In this document: positions 1-6,741 of the stretch, piece after piece
How positions within the stretch are numbered: position 1 is the stretch's first letter
Layout of the letters: every line of letters starts with the position of its first letter
Source: Ignavibacteriota bacterium
GTDB lineage: Bacteria; Bacteroidota; UBA10030; JAHEZR01
Assembly: GCA_023251005.1 (NCBI GenBank)
Contig: JAHEZR010000006.1
Coordinates: 1 to 8,633 of the forward strand
Direction of reading: 5' to 3'
DNA length: 8,633 nt
The notes under the pieces: generated by a model
Database searches by the model: none
Seen by the model: the letters and a program-made list of their open reading frames with translations, nothing else
Told to the model about the DNA's origin: nothing
Made by a program: the position numbers and the translations under genes

Positions 1-143
1 CCACAAGTTCTATTGTGTCGAGGAGCGATGCAGTGAGTGTGAGATTGGGAAGCGCGTGTTTCCCGCCACGCCTTCTCCCGCGTTAGGATAAGAAATGTTT
101 TCCCTACTTCACTCGATATTCCCCAACAACGAGAGGAATCTCT
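1..143 (+). other. Non-coding leader upstream of the lyase gene
   Basis: No supported gene lies here. All three forward frames are closed by stops (34-36, 84-86 and 89-91), so at most the tail of a gene outside the window could be present, and none of the short tails is recognisable. A small inverted repeat, GGGAA (47-51) and TTCCC (60-64) around an 8-nt loop, is too weak to call a terminator because no T run follows. I see neither a convincing sigma-70 -35/-10 pair nor the Bacteroidetes TAnnTTTG element. The promoter of the lyase gene is therefore here but unresolved, or further upstream. Confidence 0.5.
131..137 (+). promoter_or_regulatory. Shine-Dalgarno sequence of the lyase gene
   Basis: GAGAGGA lies 6 nt before the ATG at 144. 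It supports this start, which is also the first start codon after the in-frame stop at 84-86. Confidence 0.65.
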
Positions 144-2534
144 ATGCTCCGAATAACTTTTGCCCTCTGCTTAGGAATCATCCTACTCTCCGTTATGGCG
201 CTCACACAGAAAAATCCAAAAAATAAATCGATGAGGGGGCGTTTCGTCCCCTGGTCAGTTCTGGAACGCGATGGGAAGAAACTCTGTCCGCTCTGTGGCG
301 AGGAATATGCACCAAAGAATTTTACAGATTTGCCTCCGAAGCTATCTCTTTCTGAGTGGCATCCGAATAATCTTGATCCTGATAATTTCGAAAAGAAAAT
401 CGCCACGATTTCAGACGAGAACCTTTTTGAGTCGATCGCATGGGGCGCCCTCGATGACCCGAAAGGCCTGATGGTTGGAAGCAACGATTATAAAGCAGCC
501 TTCAAGAAGTTGATCACAAAAAAAACACAGGAGAAGGAAAATAACCGCTATTATGGTTACAGCCAGTTCGATGAAGGCGCGTACATGTCCGTCGACGAGT
601 ATCAAGAACTGATGAAAGCTGATACCATGAAGTACAACACGGTTATGCACTACGCGAAGGATGTGCTTGATTACAACATTCCCTACGGTACACGCCACTT
701 CAAATTCGACAAAGCGATTGATTTCAACTACAACTTTGGAGAATCGGGGAAGTATGGTTTTCACTACTGGGGATGGGGATATTATCTCACCTCGGCGTAC
801 ATGCTGACGGGCGAGGGACGCTACGTCGAGGCTTTTGATGCAATGTTCAATCAATGGTATGAGCAGCGCAATTCAATCTCGAACACTCTTCCACAGTTCG
901 ACGTGGTCTGGTATGAGCTCGGAATCGCCGCACGCGTGCCGATGTTCATCGATGCGCTTCGGTTGTTCAAAAACTCCCCACACCTAAAAGAAGAAACAAA
1001 AGACCGAATGCTGAGGACCCTCGTGGGTTCGGGTCGCTGGCTCGCCGAAGCCTTGAAGCGGAATCCGTATCATTCGTACAACTGGCCCATTCACACAGCG
1101 ATCAGTGAAACTTATCTCGCCATTACATTCCCAGAATTCAAGGAGTCGCGCGAGTGGCTGGCCGCTGCAAAGAAGGTCATGGAGGACCACCTCTCCCACG
1201 ATGTCTACGACGATGGCGGCTATCTTGAGCGCACGCCCGGCTACAGTTATGGTGTCTTCAGTCACTTCTACCGGTATCTTTCACTCTTTCGGTATTTTGT
1301 GAAGGACACGGCTTACGCTGCCAAGTACCGTCGACGGTTGGAGAAGATGGTTGAGTTCGTCGTGCTCACGACGTCACCGCTTGGAACTAGCTGCCCTTTC
1401 AACGATAGTTATCGCAGCAGTGTCGTGGATTTTGTTTACAAACACGGGAACGAATTAAAGCGTGGTGATTTCCTCGGCGCGATTCTTCCGGTTATCCCAC
1501 AGGATAAAGAGAGGAATGTATCTGTAAAACCAAAGGCGCCGAAGGTTACATCAATCAACCTTGCAGAATCGCGATTCGCCGTCATGCGCAGCGGCTGGTC
1601 ACGAGATGCTGCAATGATGATCATCAATTATGGACCGCCGGCGAATCATCATCACTTCGATATTTTAGATTTCGAAATCTATGCAAACGGAAAGGCGATT
1701 GCCGTGGATGCCGGAATTGGCCCGAAGGGTTACGACGACGAACTCCATCGCCCATGGTATAGGGCAACAGCATCGCACAACATGGTAATGGTGAACGACA
1801 CAAGTATCGAGCGTGGTGAAGCGTTTGGTGAAGATGTGCTTTGGGCAAGTCAGAAGTTCACGGATTACTTTGCCGGAAGTCATGCGGGATACCAAAGTGC
1901 TTTTGGCGTCGTAAACCGAAGACAGATAGCGTTCGTCAAACCCAATTACTGGATTATTTATGATAGAATTAGTTCGCCGAAAGAGGGTCATAAACTAAAT
2001 TGGCTGTTCCATTCGCCACTCACACTGGAAAAGTTTGCCTCAGGTTATGTCTCGAAAGAAACTCCAGGGGTACTAGTCTTGTCTACAGACGTAAGCGATG
2101 GCAAAGCGGAAAGTATGATCGCCGAAGGGATGGCGAGTTTGGCGGGACTTCCTGAAGAGAAGGAACCCTTTCGGAAGATTAACTACATCTCTTTTCAGAA
2201 GACAACATCGATGGAAGGAGAGGATAAGTTTGGGGTGCTTGTTTTCCCATTCTCAGAAAAACGTCCAGAGGTGGAATTTCGCGAGCTGAAAACCTCTTCA
2301 GGTGTCGTGGGCTACGCGGTCAAAAATGGATCGACTGAGGATCAACTCTATTTCTCCGACGGCCCGAAGAAAAACCTTGCACAGGGCATTGATTCCGATG
2401 CCCAATTCCTTTACATGCAATACGACAAAGGGAAAATGAAAAAGCTCAGCGTCGTCGGGGCTACATTCTGCCGAGTTGATGGCATGACGATTTTGAAGCA
2501 AACAAGAAGGAAAAATGTGGAACGGGAGTACTAA
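144..2534 (+). CDS. Exported heparinase II/III-like polysaccharide lyase
   Basis: A 796-residue protein, probably a polysaccharide lyase that cleaves uronic-acid glycans by beta-elimination outside the cytoplasm; the substrate cannot be read from sequence. Residues 1-21 are a signal peptide, with likely cleavage ALT|Q at 21/22. The (alpha/alpha) toroid domain spans roughly 160-450 and has HYWGWGYY (207-214), NWPIHTA (313-319) and DDGGYLERTPGYSYG (356-370). N313, H317 and Y367 sit where this superfamily carries its catalytic Asn/His/Tyr. The C-terminal beta-sandwich (about 470-796) has NHHHFDILDFE (501-511), VDAG (521-524) and ASHN (543-546). H502-504, D522 and H545 match the structural zinc site of heparinase II and PL17 enzymes. 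An isolated CPLCG (48-52) near the mature N-terminus is unusual. No T9SS C-terminal domain and no lipobox are visible. The family call is firm; the PL number (12, 15, 17, 21 or unassigned) is open. Confidence 0.88.
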   Translation: MLRITFALCLGIILLSVMALTQKNPKNKSMRGRFVPWSVLERDGKKLCPLCGEEYAPKNFTDLPPKLSLSEWHPNNLDPDNFEKKIATISDENLFESIAWGALDDPKGLMVGSNDYKAAFKKLITKKTQEKENNRYYGYSQFDEGAYMSVDEYQELMKADTMKYNTVMHYAKDVLDYNIPYGTRHFKFDKAIDFNYNFGESGKYGFHYWGWGYYLTSAYMLTGEGRYVEAFDAMFNQWYEQRNSISNTLPQFDVVWYELGIAARVPMFIDALRLFKNSPHLKEETKDRMLRTLVGSGRWLAEALKRNPYHSYNWPIHTAISETYLAITFPEFKESREWLAAAKKVMEDHLSHDVYDDGGYLERTPGYSYGVFSHFYRYLSLFRYFVKDTAYAAKYRRRLEKMVEFVVLTTSPLGTSCPFNDSYRSSVVDFVYKHGNELKRGDFLGAILPVIPQDKERNVSVKPKAPKVTSINLAESRFAVMRSGWSRDAAMMIINYGPPANHHHFDILDFEIYANGKAIAVDAGIGPKGYDDELHRPWYRATASHNMVMVNDTSIERGEAFGEDVLWASQKFTDYFAGSHAGYQSAFGVVNRRQIAFVKPNYWIIYDRISSPKEGHKLNWLFHSPLTLEKFASGYVSKETPGVLVLSTDVSDGKAESMIAEGMASLAGLPEEKEPFRKINYISFQKTTSMEGEDKFGVLVFPFSEKRPEVEFRELKTSSGVVGYAVKNGSTEDQLYFSDGPKKNLAQGIDSDAQFLYMQYDKGKMKKLSVVGATFCRVDGMTILKQTRRKNVEREY

Positions 2535-2542
2535 GCGCGTTT
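2535..2542. other. 8-nt tail-to-tail junction between convergent genes
   Basis: The TAA of the lyase (2532-2534) and the TAA of the minus-strand gene (2543-2545) are separated by eight bases, GCGCGTTT. There is no room for an intergenic terminator, and I find no GC stem followed by a T run in either flank. The two transcripts therefore probably overlap at their 3' ends. Confidence 0.7.
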
Positions 2543-3817
2543 TTACGTCTTCTGCTGCTTCTTCTTTGCCGCGGGGAAGAGAACGTTGTTAAGGATAAGA
2601 CGATACCCTGGTGAGTTTTTGTGAAGTGAAAGGTCGGTCGGAGGATCGCCGACAGCGTGCATGTAATCCTCTGGATCGTGCCCGCCATAAAAAGTAAATG
2701 TCCCACGCCCATAGTTACCGTGGAGATACTTCATCTGGTCAGTCCCCTCTTTCTCTGCTAAAATAACAACCGTCCGTTTCACCAAACTCTTCTTGAACCC
2801 TGTCGTCTGACCCATAAAGCCTTTCACCACCGAGACGTGATCCTGCGTGAGCATGGTGGGAACAGGGTCATACTTTGCGGAGAATTCAAAGAGCGTGAAG
2901 TAATCTGTGGTCTGATCCCACAGCGGAAGGGGCTCGCTTGGAGGCACATCGATGTCGGAATATTCGTAGATGAGGGGATTCATCTCGAGCGTAAAGTTCT
3001 CAAAGGCGAACGTCTTTGAGTAATCAAGCTTGCTTTGCGCATTCGGGTCGGGTGGATCGCCATCGTACACCACGTCGCAGATGTCCACATTCTCCGCCGC
3101 AAGAGCGATATCATAGCTATCCGTTGCAGAGCACATCGCAAACATGAAACCCCCATTTCCGACGTAATCCCTGATCGCGTGCGCTACGGCTTTCTTCTCG
3201 TCAGAAACTTTTTTATATCCCAGCTTGTGGGCTTCCTTCTCATAGAGAATCTGTTGGTCGATGTACCATGGAAAGGTCCCATAGTTTCGATAGAACTTTC
3301 CATACTGTCCCGTGAAATCTTCATGGTGAAGATGGAGCCAGTCGTACTGTGCCAACTTGCCTGTGACGACCTCATCGTCCCAGACTTTGTCGTAGGGAAT
3401 CTCAGCATATTCGAGCGCCAACGTCACAGCATCATCCCATGGCTTAAAGGCCGGAGGCACGTAGACGGCAACCTTGGGAGCTTTCTCAAGTCGAACAGCA
3501 TCCATATTGTTGTCCTCTTGTGCAACTTCAGCATAAAGCTGCGCGGCGTTGGAACCACTGAGGACCTCAAACGAAACATCACGCACTCTGCACTCTGCAG
3601 CAAGAAACTCATAATAATCCATGAGAAACGAACCTCCACGATAATTCAACAACCAATCTACCTCAATCCCGCGGGTCAGTGACCAGTAGGCGACGCCGTA
3701 CGCTTTCAGATGGTCGGTTTGTTTTAGATCCATGTTGATGAGGATCTTTTGTTGTGCATTGCCGAAAGAAAGGACAAGCAGAAGAAGGCATGCCACAATG
3801 ATCACAAGTTTCTTCAT
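2543..3817 (-). CDS. Exported protein of unknown function, family often labelled 'asparagine synthetase B'
   Basis: A 424-residue exported protein. I recognise the family from Bacteroidetes-type genomes, where it is often deposited as 'asparagine synthetase B'. That name is not supported: real AsnB is cytoplasmic, about 550 residues, with a Cys at position 2 and an ATP-pyrophosphatase domain, none of which is present. Residues 1-21 are a signal peptide (SFGNA|QQ). Family-like segments are DHLKAYGVAYWSL (35-47), DWLLNYRGGSF (54-64), KVAVYVPP (115-122), GGFMFAMCSATD (222-233, with C229 where a nucleophile-elbow Cys could lie), YGGHDPEDYMHAVGDPPTDL (377-396) and NSPGYRLILNNVLFPA (401-416). It ends in a Lys/Gln-rich tail. 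A class-I glutamine-amidotransferase-like fold is my inference. The MKK start at 3817 is chosen because the signal peptide begins there; an ATG at 3904 would add 29 residues and bury it. It is the last gene of the minus-strand run, 73 nt after the M16 homologue. Confidence 0.75.
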   Translation of the reverse strand: MKKLVIIVACLLLLVLSFGNAQQKILINMDLKQTDHLKAYGVAYWSLTRGIEVDWLLNYRGGSFLMDYYEFLAAECRVRDVSFEVLSGSNAAQLYAEVAQEDNNMDAVRLEKAPKVAVYVPPAFKPWDDAVTLALEYAEIPYDKVWDDEVVTGKLAQYDWLHLHHEDFTGQYGKFYRNYGTFPWYIDQQILYEKEAHKLGYKKVSDEKKAVAHAIRDYVGNGGFMFAMCSATDSYDIALAAENVDICDVVYDGDPPDPNAQSKLDYSKTFAFENFTLEMNPLIYEYSDIDVPPSEPLPLWDQTTDYFTLFEFSAKYDPVPTMLTQDHVSVVKGFMGQTTGFKKSLVKRTVVILAEKEGTDQMKYLHGNYGRGTFTFYGGHDPEDYMHAVGDPPTDLSLHKNSPGYRLILNNVLFPAAKKKQQKT

Positions 3818-3888
3818 CGCCCTTGGCCGCTCAACAAACGGTACATGACTCGGCCATCTACCGATTCGATTGAATCTCTCTGATAAGG

Positions 3889-3900
3889 AATCAATTGATT
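3889..3900. repeat. 12-bp perfect palindrome over a stop codon
   Basis: AATCAATTGATT reads the same on both strands and covers the TGA stop (3893-3891) of the inactive M16 gene. Next to it lies a GATTC-N4-GAATC inverted repeat (3863-3876), whose GATTC arm could also pair with GAATC at 3888-3892. The palindrome is AT-rich and would form only a weak hairpin. Its place at a gene boundary allows a role in mRNA processing or as a protein site, but chance is a fair explanation. Confidence 0.3.
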
Positions 3901-5291
3901 GCATTTTGAAATTCTTGCTCTTCCACGTTTCCGAGTGCTTCTAAACTTGCCCGTGTCTCTTTTGCCGGCGTAAGAACGACAATCAGAACATCATCATAGA
4001 GAAAATACTTCTTCGCTACTCGTCCTACATCTTCTAGCGTTACCGCCTTCAATTTCTCAATATAGGATTCAAGATAATCGAGAGGGAACTGATAGAACTC
4101 GACATCGCTGATCTGCGCTGCCAACGCCTCGGGTGCTTGAAGACTGCGTGAAAATGCGCCTGCGACGTAGTTCTGTGCCTTGTGCAGCTCCTCCCCAGTG
4201 GCGCCGCCATTACAGAATGTTTTTACTTCACTCAAAGCCGCGTCGATGATCTCTCGCGTCGTTGAGTTTTTCGTGAACGTAGATACGACGTATGTTCCTC
4301 CCTCGAGATTCGCCGGGAACGCGCTGCCAATACCGTAGGTGAGGCTTCGCTTCACTCGGATTTCTTCTGTCAAACGAGAAGTAAACCCGCCTCCAAGAAT
4401 TGTATTCGCGACAGTTATCGCAAAGTAGTCAGGGTTCCGCCTTTCGACACCGATGTTTCCAATCCGCACCTGTGTTTGCGTGGCATCCACCTTATTCAAA
4501 ATAACGACCTTGCGACCCTTTAACGGGAGAGGTTTCTCCAGCCGGATTGCCTTCGGCGTCCCTTTCACCCACCCGCTGAACATGCTCTTCACCTTCCTCA
4601 ACATTTCTTTTGCATCAAAGTCGCCAACAAGAGTGAGGATGGAGGCATTCGGAAGGAAGACTTGTTTGTAGAACCTCTCGATATCGTCACGAGTTATTTT
4701 CTTCAATGATGTCGCGGTTCCAAAGGATTGCCTGCCGTACGGGTGTGATCCGTAAATAGCTTTGTAAAAATATGTTGAAGCTACCATACCGGGATTTTCT
4801 TTGTATTGCTCGATCGCTGCAAGTTTCTGTGATCGTTCTCGCTCAATCTCCTCTTGTGCAAACGCAGGATGAAGCAGAATATCCGAGAATAGGGAAAACC
4901 CCTTATCAGCATCTTTCTTCAGAACTTCGCTTATGATTGTGAAATAATCGAGTCCGGCGCTGGCGTTCAGTGTACCTCCGATGAAATCGATCTCGTCGGA
5001 AATTTGATTCGCCGTTCGCGTTGCCGTTCCCTTGCGCAGCAGACTAACCGTGAGGTTCGCCAATCCTTCGTATCCTTCGGGGTCATACGAAGTTCCGCCT
5101 TTAATCGTCATCCGAAGCTCGATGAGCGGGAGTTTATGGTGCTCCATCAAAAGGACCGTCAGACCGTTGTCCAGGACTTCCTTTGTATACGGAGGAATCG
5201 CTATCTTCTGTGCCTGAAGTGCGGGGCTGCCGCCAACAACCAGGACAATGACCAAGCAAAAGGTGGACAGAATAGATAAAATGTTTCTCAT
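3891..5291 (-). CDS. Exported M16 peptidase homologue, non-catalytic subunit
   Basis: A 466-residue M16B-type protein. Its signal peptide is 1-27 (PALQA|QK), followed by two M16 domains at about 30-235 and 250-450. At the usual HxxEH position it reads GLANLTVSLL (76-85): H, E and H become N79, V82 and S83, so zinc cannot bind in the normal way and the protein should not be catalytic alone. The substrate-binding arginine and tyrosine are kept in GGGFTSRL (300-307, R306) and KRSLTYG (314-320, Y319). This is the signature of the inactive partner in heterodimeric M16B enzymes and of mitochondrial processing peptidase alpha-type subunits. It follows the catalytic M16 gene by 20 nt, which fits co-production of one complex. 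GGAG at 5302-5299 sits 7 nt before the ATG. It should act in the periplasm or envelope; its substrate is unknown. Confidence 0.9.
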   Translation of the reverse strand: MRNILSILSTFCLVIVLVVGGSPALQAQKIAIPPYTKEVLDNGLTVLLMEHHKLPLIELRMTIKGGTSYDPEGYEGLANLTVSLLRKGTATRTANQISDEIDFIGGTLNASAGLDYFTIISEVLKKDADKGFSLFSDILLHPAFAQEEIERERSQKLAAIEQYKENPGMVASTYFYKAIYGSHPYGRQSFGTATSLKKITRDDIERFYKQVFLPNASILTLVGDFDAKEMLRKVKSMFSGWVKGTPKAIRLEKPLPLKGRKVVILNKVDATQTQVRIGNIGVERRNPDYFAITVANTILGGGFTSRLTEEIRVKRSLTYGIGSAFPANLEGGTYVVSTFTKNSTTREIIDAALSEVKTFCNGGATGEELHKAQNYVAGAFSRSLQAPEALAAQISDVEFYQFPLDYLESYIEKLKAVTLEDVGRVAKKYFLYDDVLIVVLTPAKETRASLEALGNVEEQEFQNAIN

Positions 5292-5298
5292 CTCTCGA

Positions 5299-5302
5299 CT
5301 CC
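5299..5302 (-). promoter_or_regulatory. Shine-Dalgarno sequence of the inactive M16 gene
   Basis: GGAG on the minus strand, 7 nt before the ATG at 5291, within the 20-nt gap after the catalytic M16 gene. It allows independent initiation rather than pure translational coupling. Confidence 0.5.
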
Positions 5303-5311
5303 GGTTGGCTT

Positions 5312-6658
5312 TTATTTGGATGGGCTTTCCGATGTTTCCTGTTTTTCCGGTATCAGTGTTACGACTGTGCGATGTCTATCTGTAAAATATTCTTTTGCCG
5401 CGCGTTGTATGTCATTCTTCGTTACTGCCTCATACTTTTTGACCACATCGAGCGCTTTCTTGTAATCACCGTAAATCACCTCATAGTAGCCGAGGATAAA
5501 CCCCCTCCCCTGATTTGTCTTGAATTGCCGTACGTAGTCAACCTGAGCAGTGTTCTTCGCCTTCTGCAATTCTTCGTCGCTCACACCCGATCGTTTTATC
5601 TCCTCCAGGATGCCGTAGATCTCGTTCTCTGCCTCTGAGGTCGTCTTGCCGGGTTTCATCTGTGAGTAAAAGGTAAAGAGCCCGGGATCCATACGGTCGT
5701 CCACCCCCGCAAACACCTGTGATGCGATTTGCTTCTCGTATACGAGGCTCTTATACAGGCGTGAACTTTGACCTCGTGACAGAATAGTTGCGAGAACGTC
5801 CAGCGGATAATAATCTTCGCTGCTCACAGCAACGGACTTATACCCGATCATCACTGCCGGCAGCTGTGCGATCTTATGGACTTCCGTTCGCTTCTCCCCA
5901 AGTTGCTCGGGCTCGGCATCGTTCACCTTGCGTGGTGAGTCTTGGGCCGGGATATCGCTGAAATAGGACTCCATCTTCCGAAGGACCTCATCCGTCTGAA
6001 AATTTCCGGTGACGATAACGGTCGAGTTATTTGGCGCGTAGTAAGTCCGGAAATAGACTTTCGCATCCTGGAGCGTAATATTGTCCAGATCGCGCATCCA
6101 CCCGACAACGGGGTAGTGGTACATACTGGCAACGAATGCCGTTGCATACAATTCTTCTTCCATCTTGTTCCGCACATTGTTATCCACGCTTACCCGCCGC
6201 TCCTCTTTCACGATGCCTCGCTCCTGCTCAATGTTAGCCGTATCAAGCTTGAGCGCCCGCATCCGGTCAGCCTCGAGATCCAGGACCTTGTCAAGGATAT
6301 CACTATTGAACTCTTCCCAGTAATTGGTAAAATCATTCCAGGTACTGCCGTTAGAATACCCCCCACCCTCTTCGATGATGTGGTCAAGCTCTGTCGGTTT
6401 GTATTTGGCTGAGCCGTTGAACATCATGTGCTCGAATAGATGGGAGATGCCCGTGATCCCCGGTCGTTCGTTTCTATTGCCGACGCGGAAGTATATGTAG
6501 AAACAGCTGCTCGGAACCGTATGGTCTTCCTGGAGCAAGAGTTTCATTCCATTCTTGAACATGTGCTCTTTCACCTCAATCTGCTGTGCGGCGAGGTAGG
6601 GAGTAGCTGCCAAGATGAGCGAGAGAGCAAGCAAGGTAATCCAGTGGACTTTTTGCAT
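5312..6658 (-). CDS. Exported M16 zinc metallopeptidase, catalytic subunit
   Basis: A 448-residue M16 (pitrilysin/insulinase-like) peptidase that should hydrolyse peptides outside the cytoplasm. Its signal peptide is 1-24 (YLAA|QQ). The inverted zinc motif is HLFEH (H73, E76, H77) in GITGISHLFEHMMFNGS. The third ligand is expected 75-76 residues on, at E152 or E153 in VKEERR. STWNDFTNYWEEF (105-117) matches the conserved segment after the active-site helix. In the second domain SSRL keeps R300, but the tyrosine that normally follows in (G/S)L(A/T)Y is replaced: QIASQ puts S313 there. The substrate-binding pair is thus incomplete, complementing the next gene, which has R/Y but no HxxEH. The length is usual for a single M16B chain. 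The start at 6658 is fixed by a strong Shine-Dalgarno and the signal peptide; a TTG at 6745 would add 29 unconvincing residues. The gene lies 83 nt after the TPR gene. Confidence 0.93.
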   Translation of the reverse strand: MQKVHWITLLALSLILAATPYLAAQQIEVKEHMFKNGMKLLLQEDHTVPSSCFYIYFRVGNRNERPGITGISHLFEHMMFNGSAKYKPTELDHIIEEGGGYSNGSTWNDFTNYWEEFNSDILDKVLDLEADRMRALKLDTANIEQERGIVKEERRVSVDNNVRNKMEEELYATAFVASMYHYPVVGWMRDLDNITLQDAKVYFRTYYAPNNSTVIVTGNFQTDEVLRKMESYFSDIPAQDSPRKVNDAEPEQLGEKRTEVHKIAQLPAVMIGYKSVAVSSEDYYPLDVLATILSRGQSSRLYKSLVYEKQIASQVFAGVDDRMDPGLFTFYSQMKPGKTTSEAENEIYGILEEIKRSGVSDEELQKAKNTAQVDYVRQFKTNQGRGFILGYYEVIYGDYKKALDVVKKYEAVTKNDIQRAAKEYFTDRHRTVVTLIPEKQETSESPSK

Positions 6659-6663
6659 TCTAC

Positions 6664-6669
6664 TCCTCC
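6664..6669 (-). promoter_or_regulatory. Strong Shine-Dalgarno sequence deciding the catalytic M16 start
   Basis: GGAGGA on the minus strand lies 5 nt before the ATG at 6658. It settles the choice of this start over the upstream ATG (6688) and TTG (6745) in the same frame. So strong a site is unusual for Bacteroidia and Flavobacteriia, which rarely use them. Confidence 0.75.
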
Positions 6670-6679
6670 AAAGATCGTT

Positions 6680-6709
6680 TGAGATCATAGTGAGATTCGA
6701 CGTCGACGT
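6680..6709. repeat. Short dyad and direct repeat in the TPR-M16 gap
   Basis: The 83-nt gap 6659-6741 contains a 10-bp perfect palindrome, ACGTCGACGT (6700-6709), and two copies of TGAGAT (6680-6685 and 6691-6696) spaced 11 bp apart, about one helical turn. Such elements could be an operator for an internal promoter ahead of the M16 pair, but I see no clear promoter and the elements are short enough to be chance. Confidence 0.2.
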
Positions 6710-6741
6710 TATCCGTAGAAGACTCTCTAGAATTCTCCAAA

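Noticed and set aside
84..89. TAGGAT as a -10 element for the lyase gene.
   Set aside because: It matches TATAAT at only four of six positions, and no -35-like hexamer lies at a suitable distance upstream.
2..91. A 29-codon open frame with a cysteine cluster (CVEERCSEC) ending at 89-91, possibly the tail of an upstream gene.
   Set aside because: It is too short to recognise, two other frames are open for a similar distance, and nothing distinguishes it from non-coding leader.
2560..2590. CTTC...GAAG pairing near the end of the amidotransferase-like gene as a terminator stem.
   Set aside because: The paired arms are only about four bases with mismatches around them, and no T run follows on either strand.
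3035..3682. A 215-codon plus-strand reading frame inside the 2543-3817 gene.
   Set aside because: It is antisense to a gene with a signal peptide and clear family motifs. It has no ribosome binding site that I can see and no recognisable domain; a long shadow frame at this GC content is expected.
3818..3904. A 29-codon N-terminal extension of the amidotransferase-like protein, starting at an ATG that overlaps the upstream gene's end.
   Set aside because: The extension would place the signal peptide 30 residues in, has no secretion-like n-region, and is better explained as an open leader.
5942..6412. A 156-codon plus-strand reading frame opposite the catalytic M16 gene.
   Set aside because: It lies fully antisense to the conserved zinc-motif domain, and its translation shows no family features or signal.
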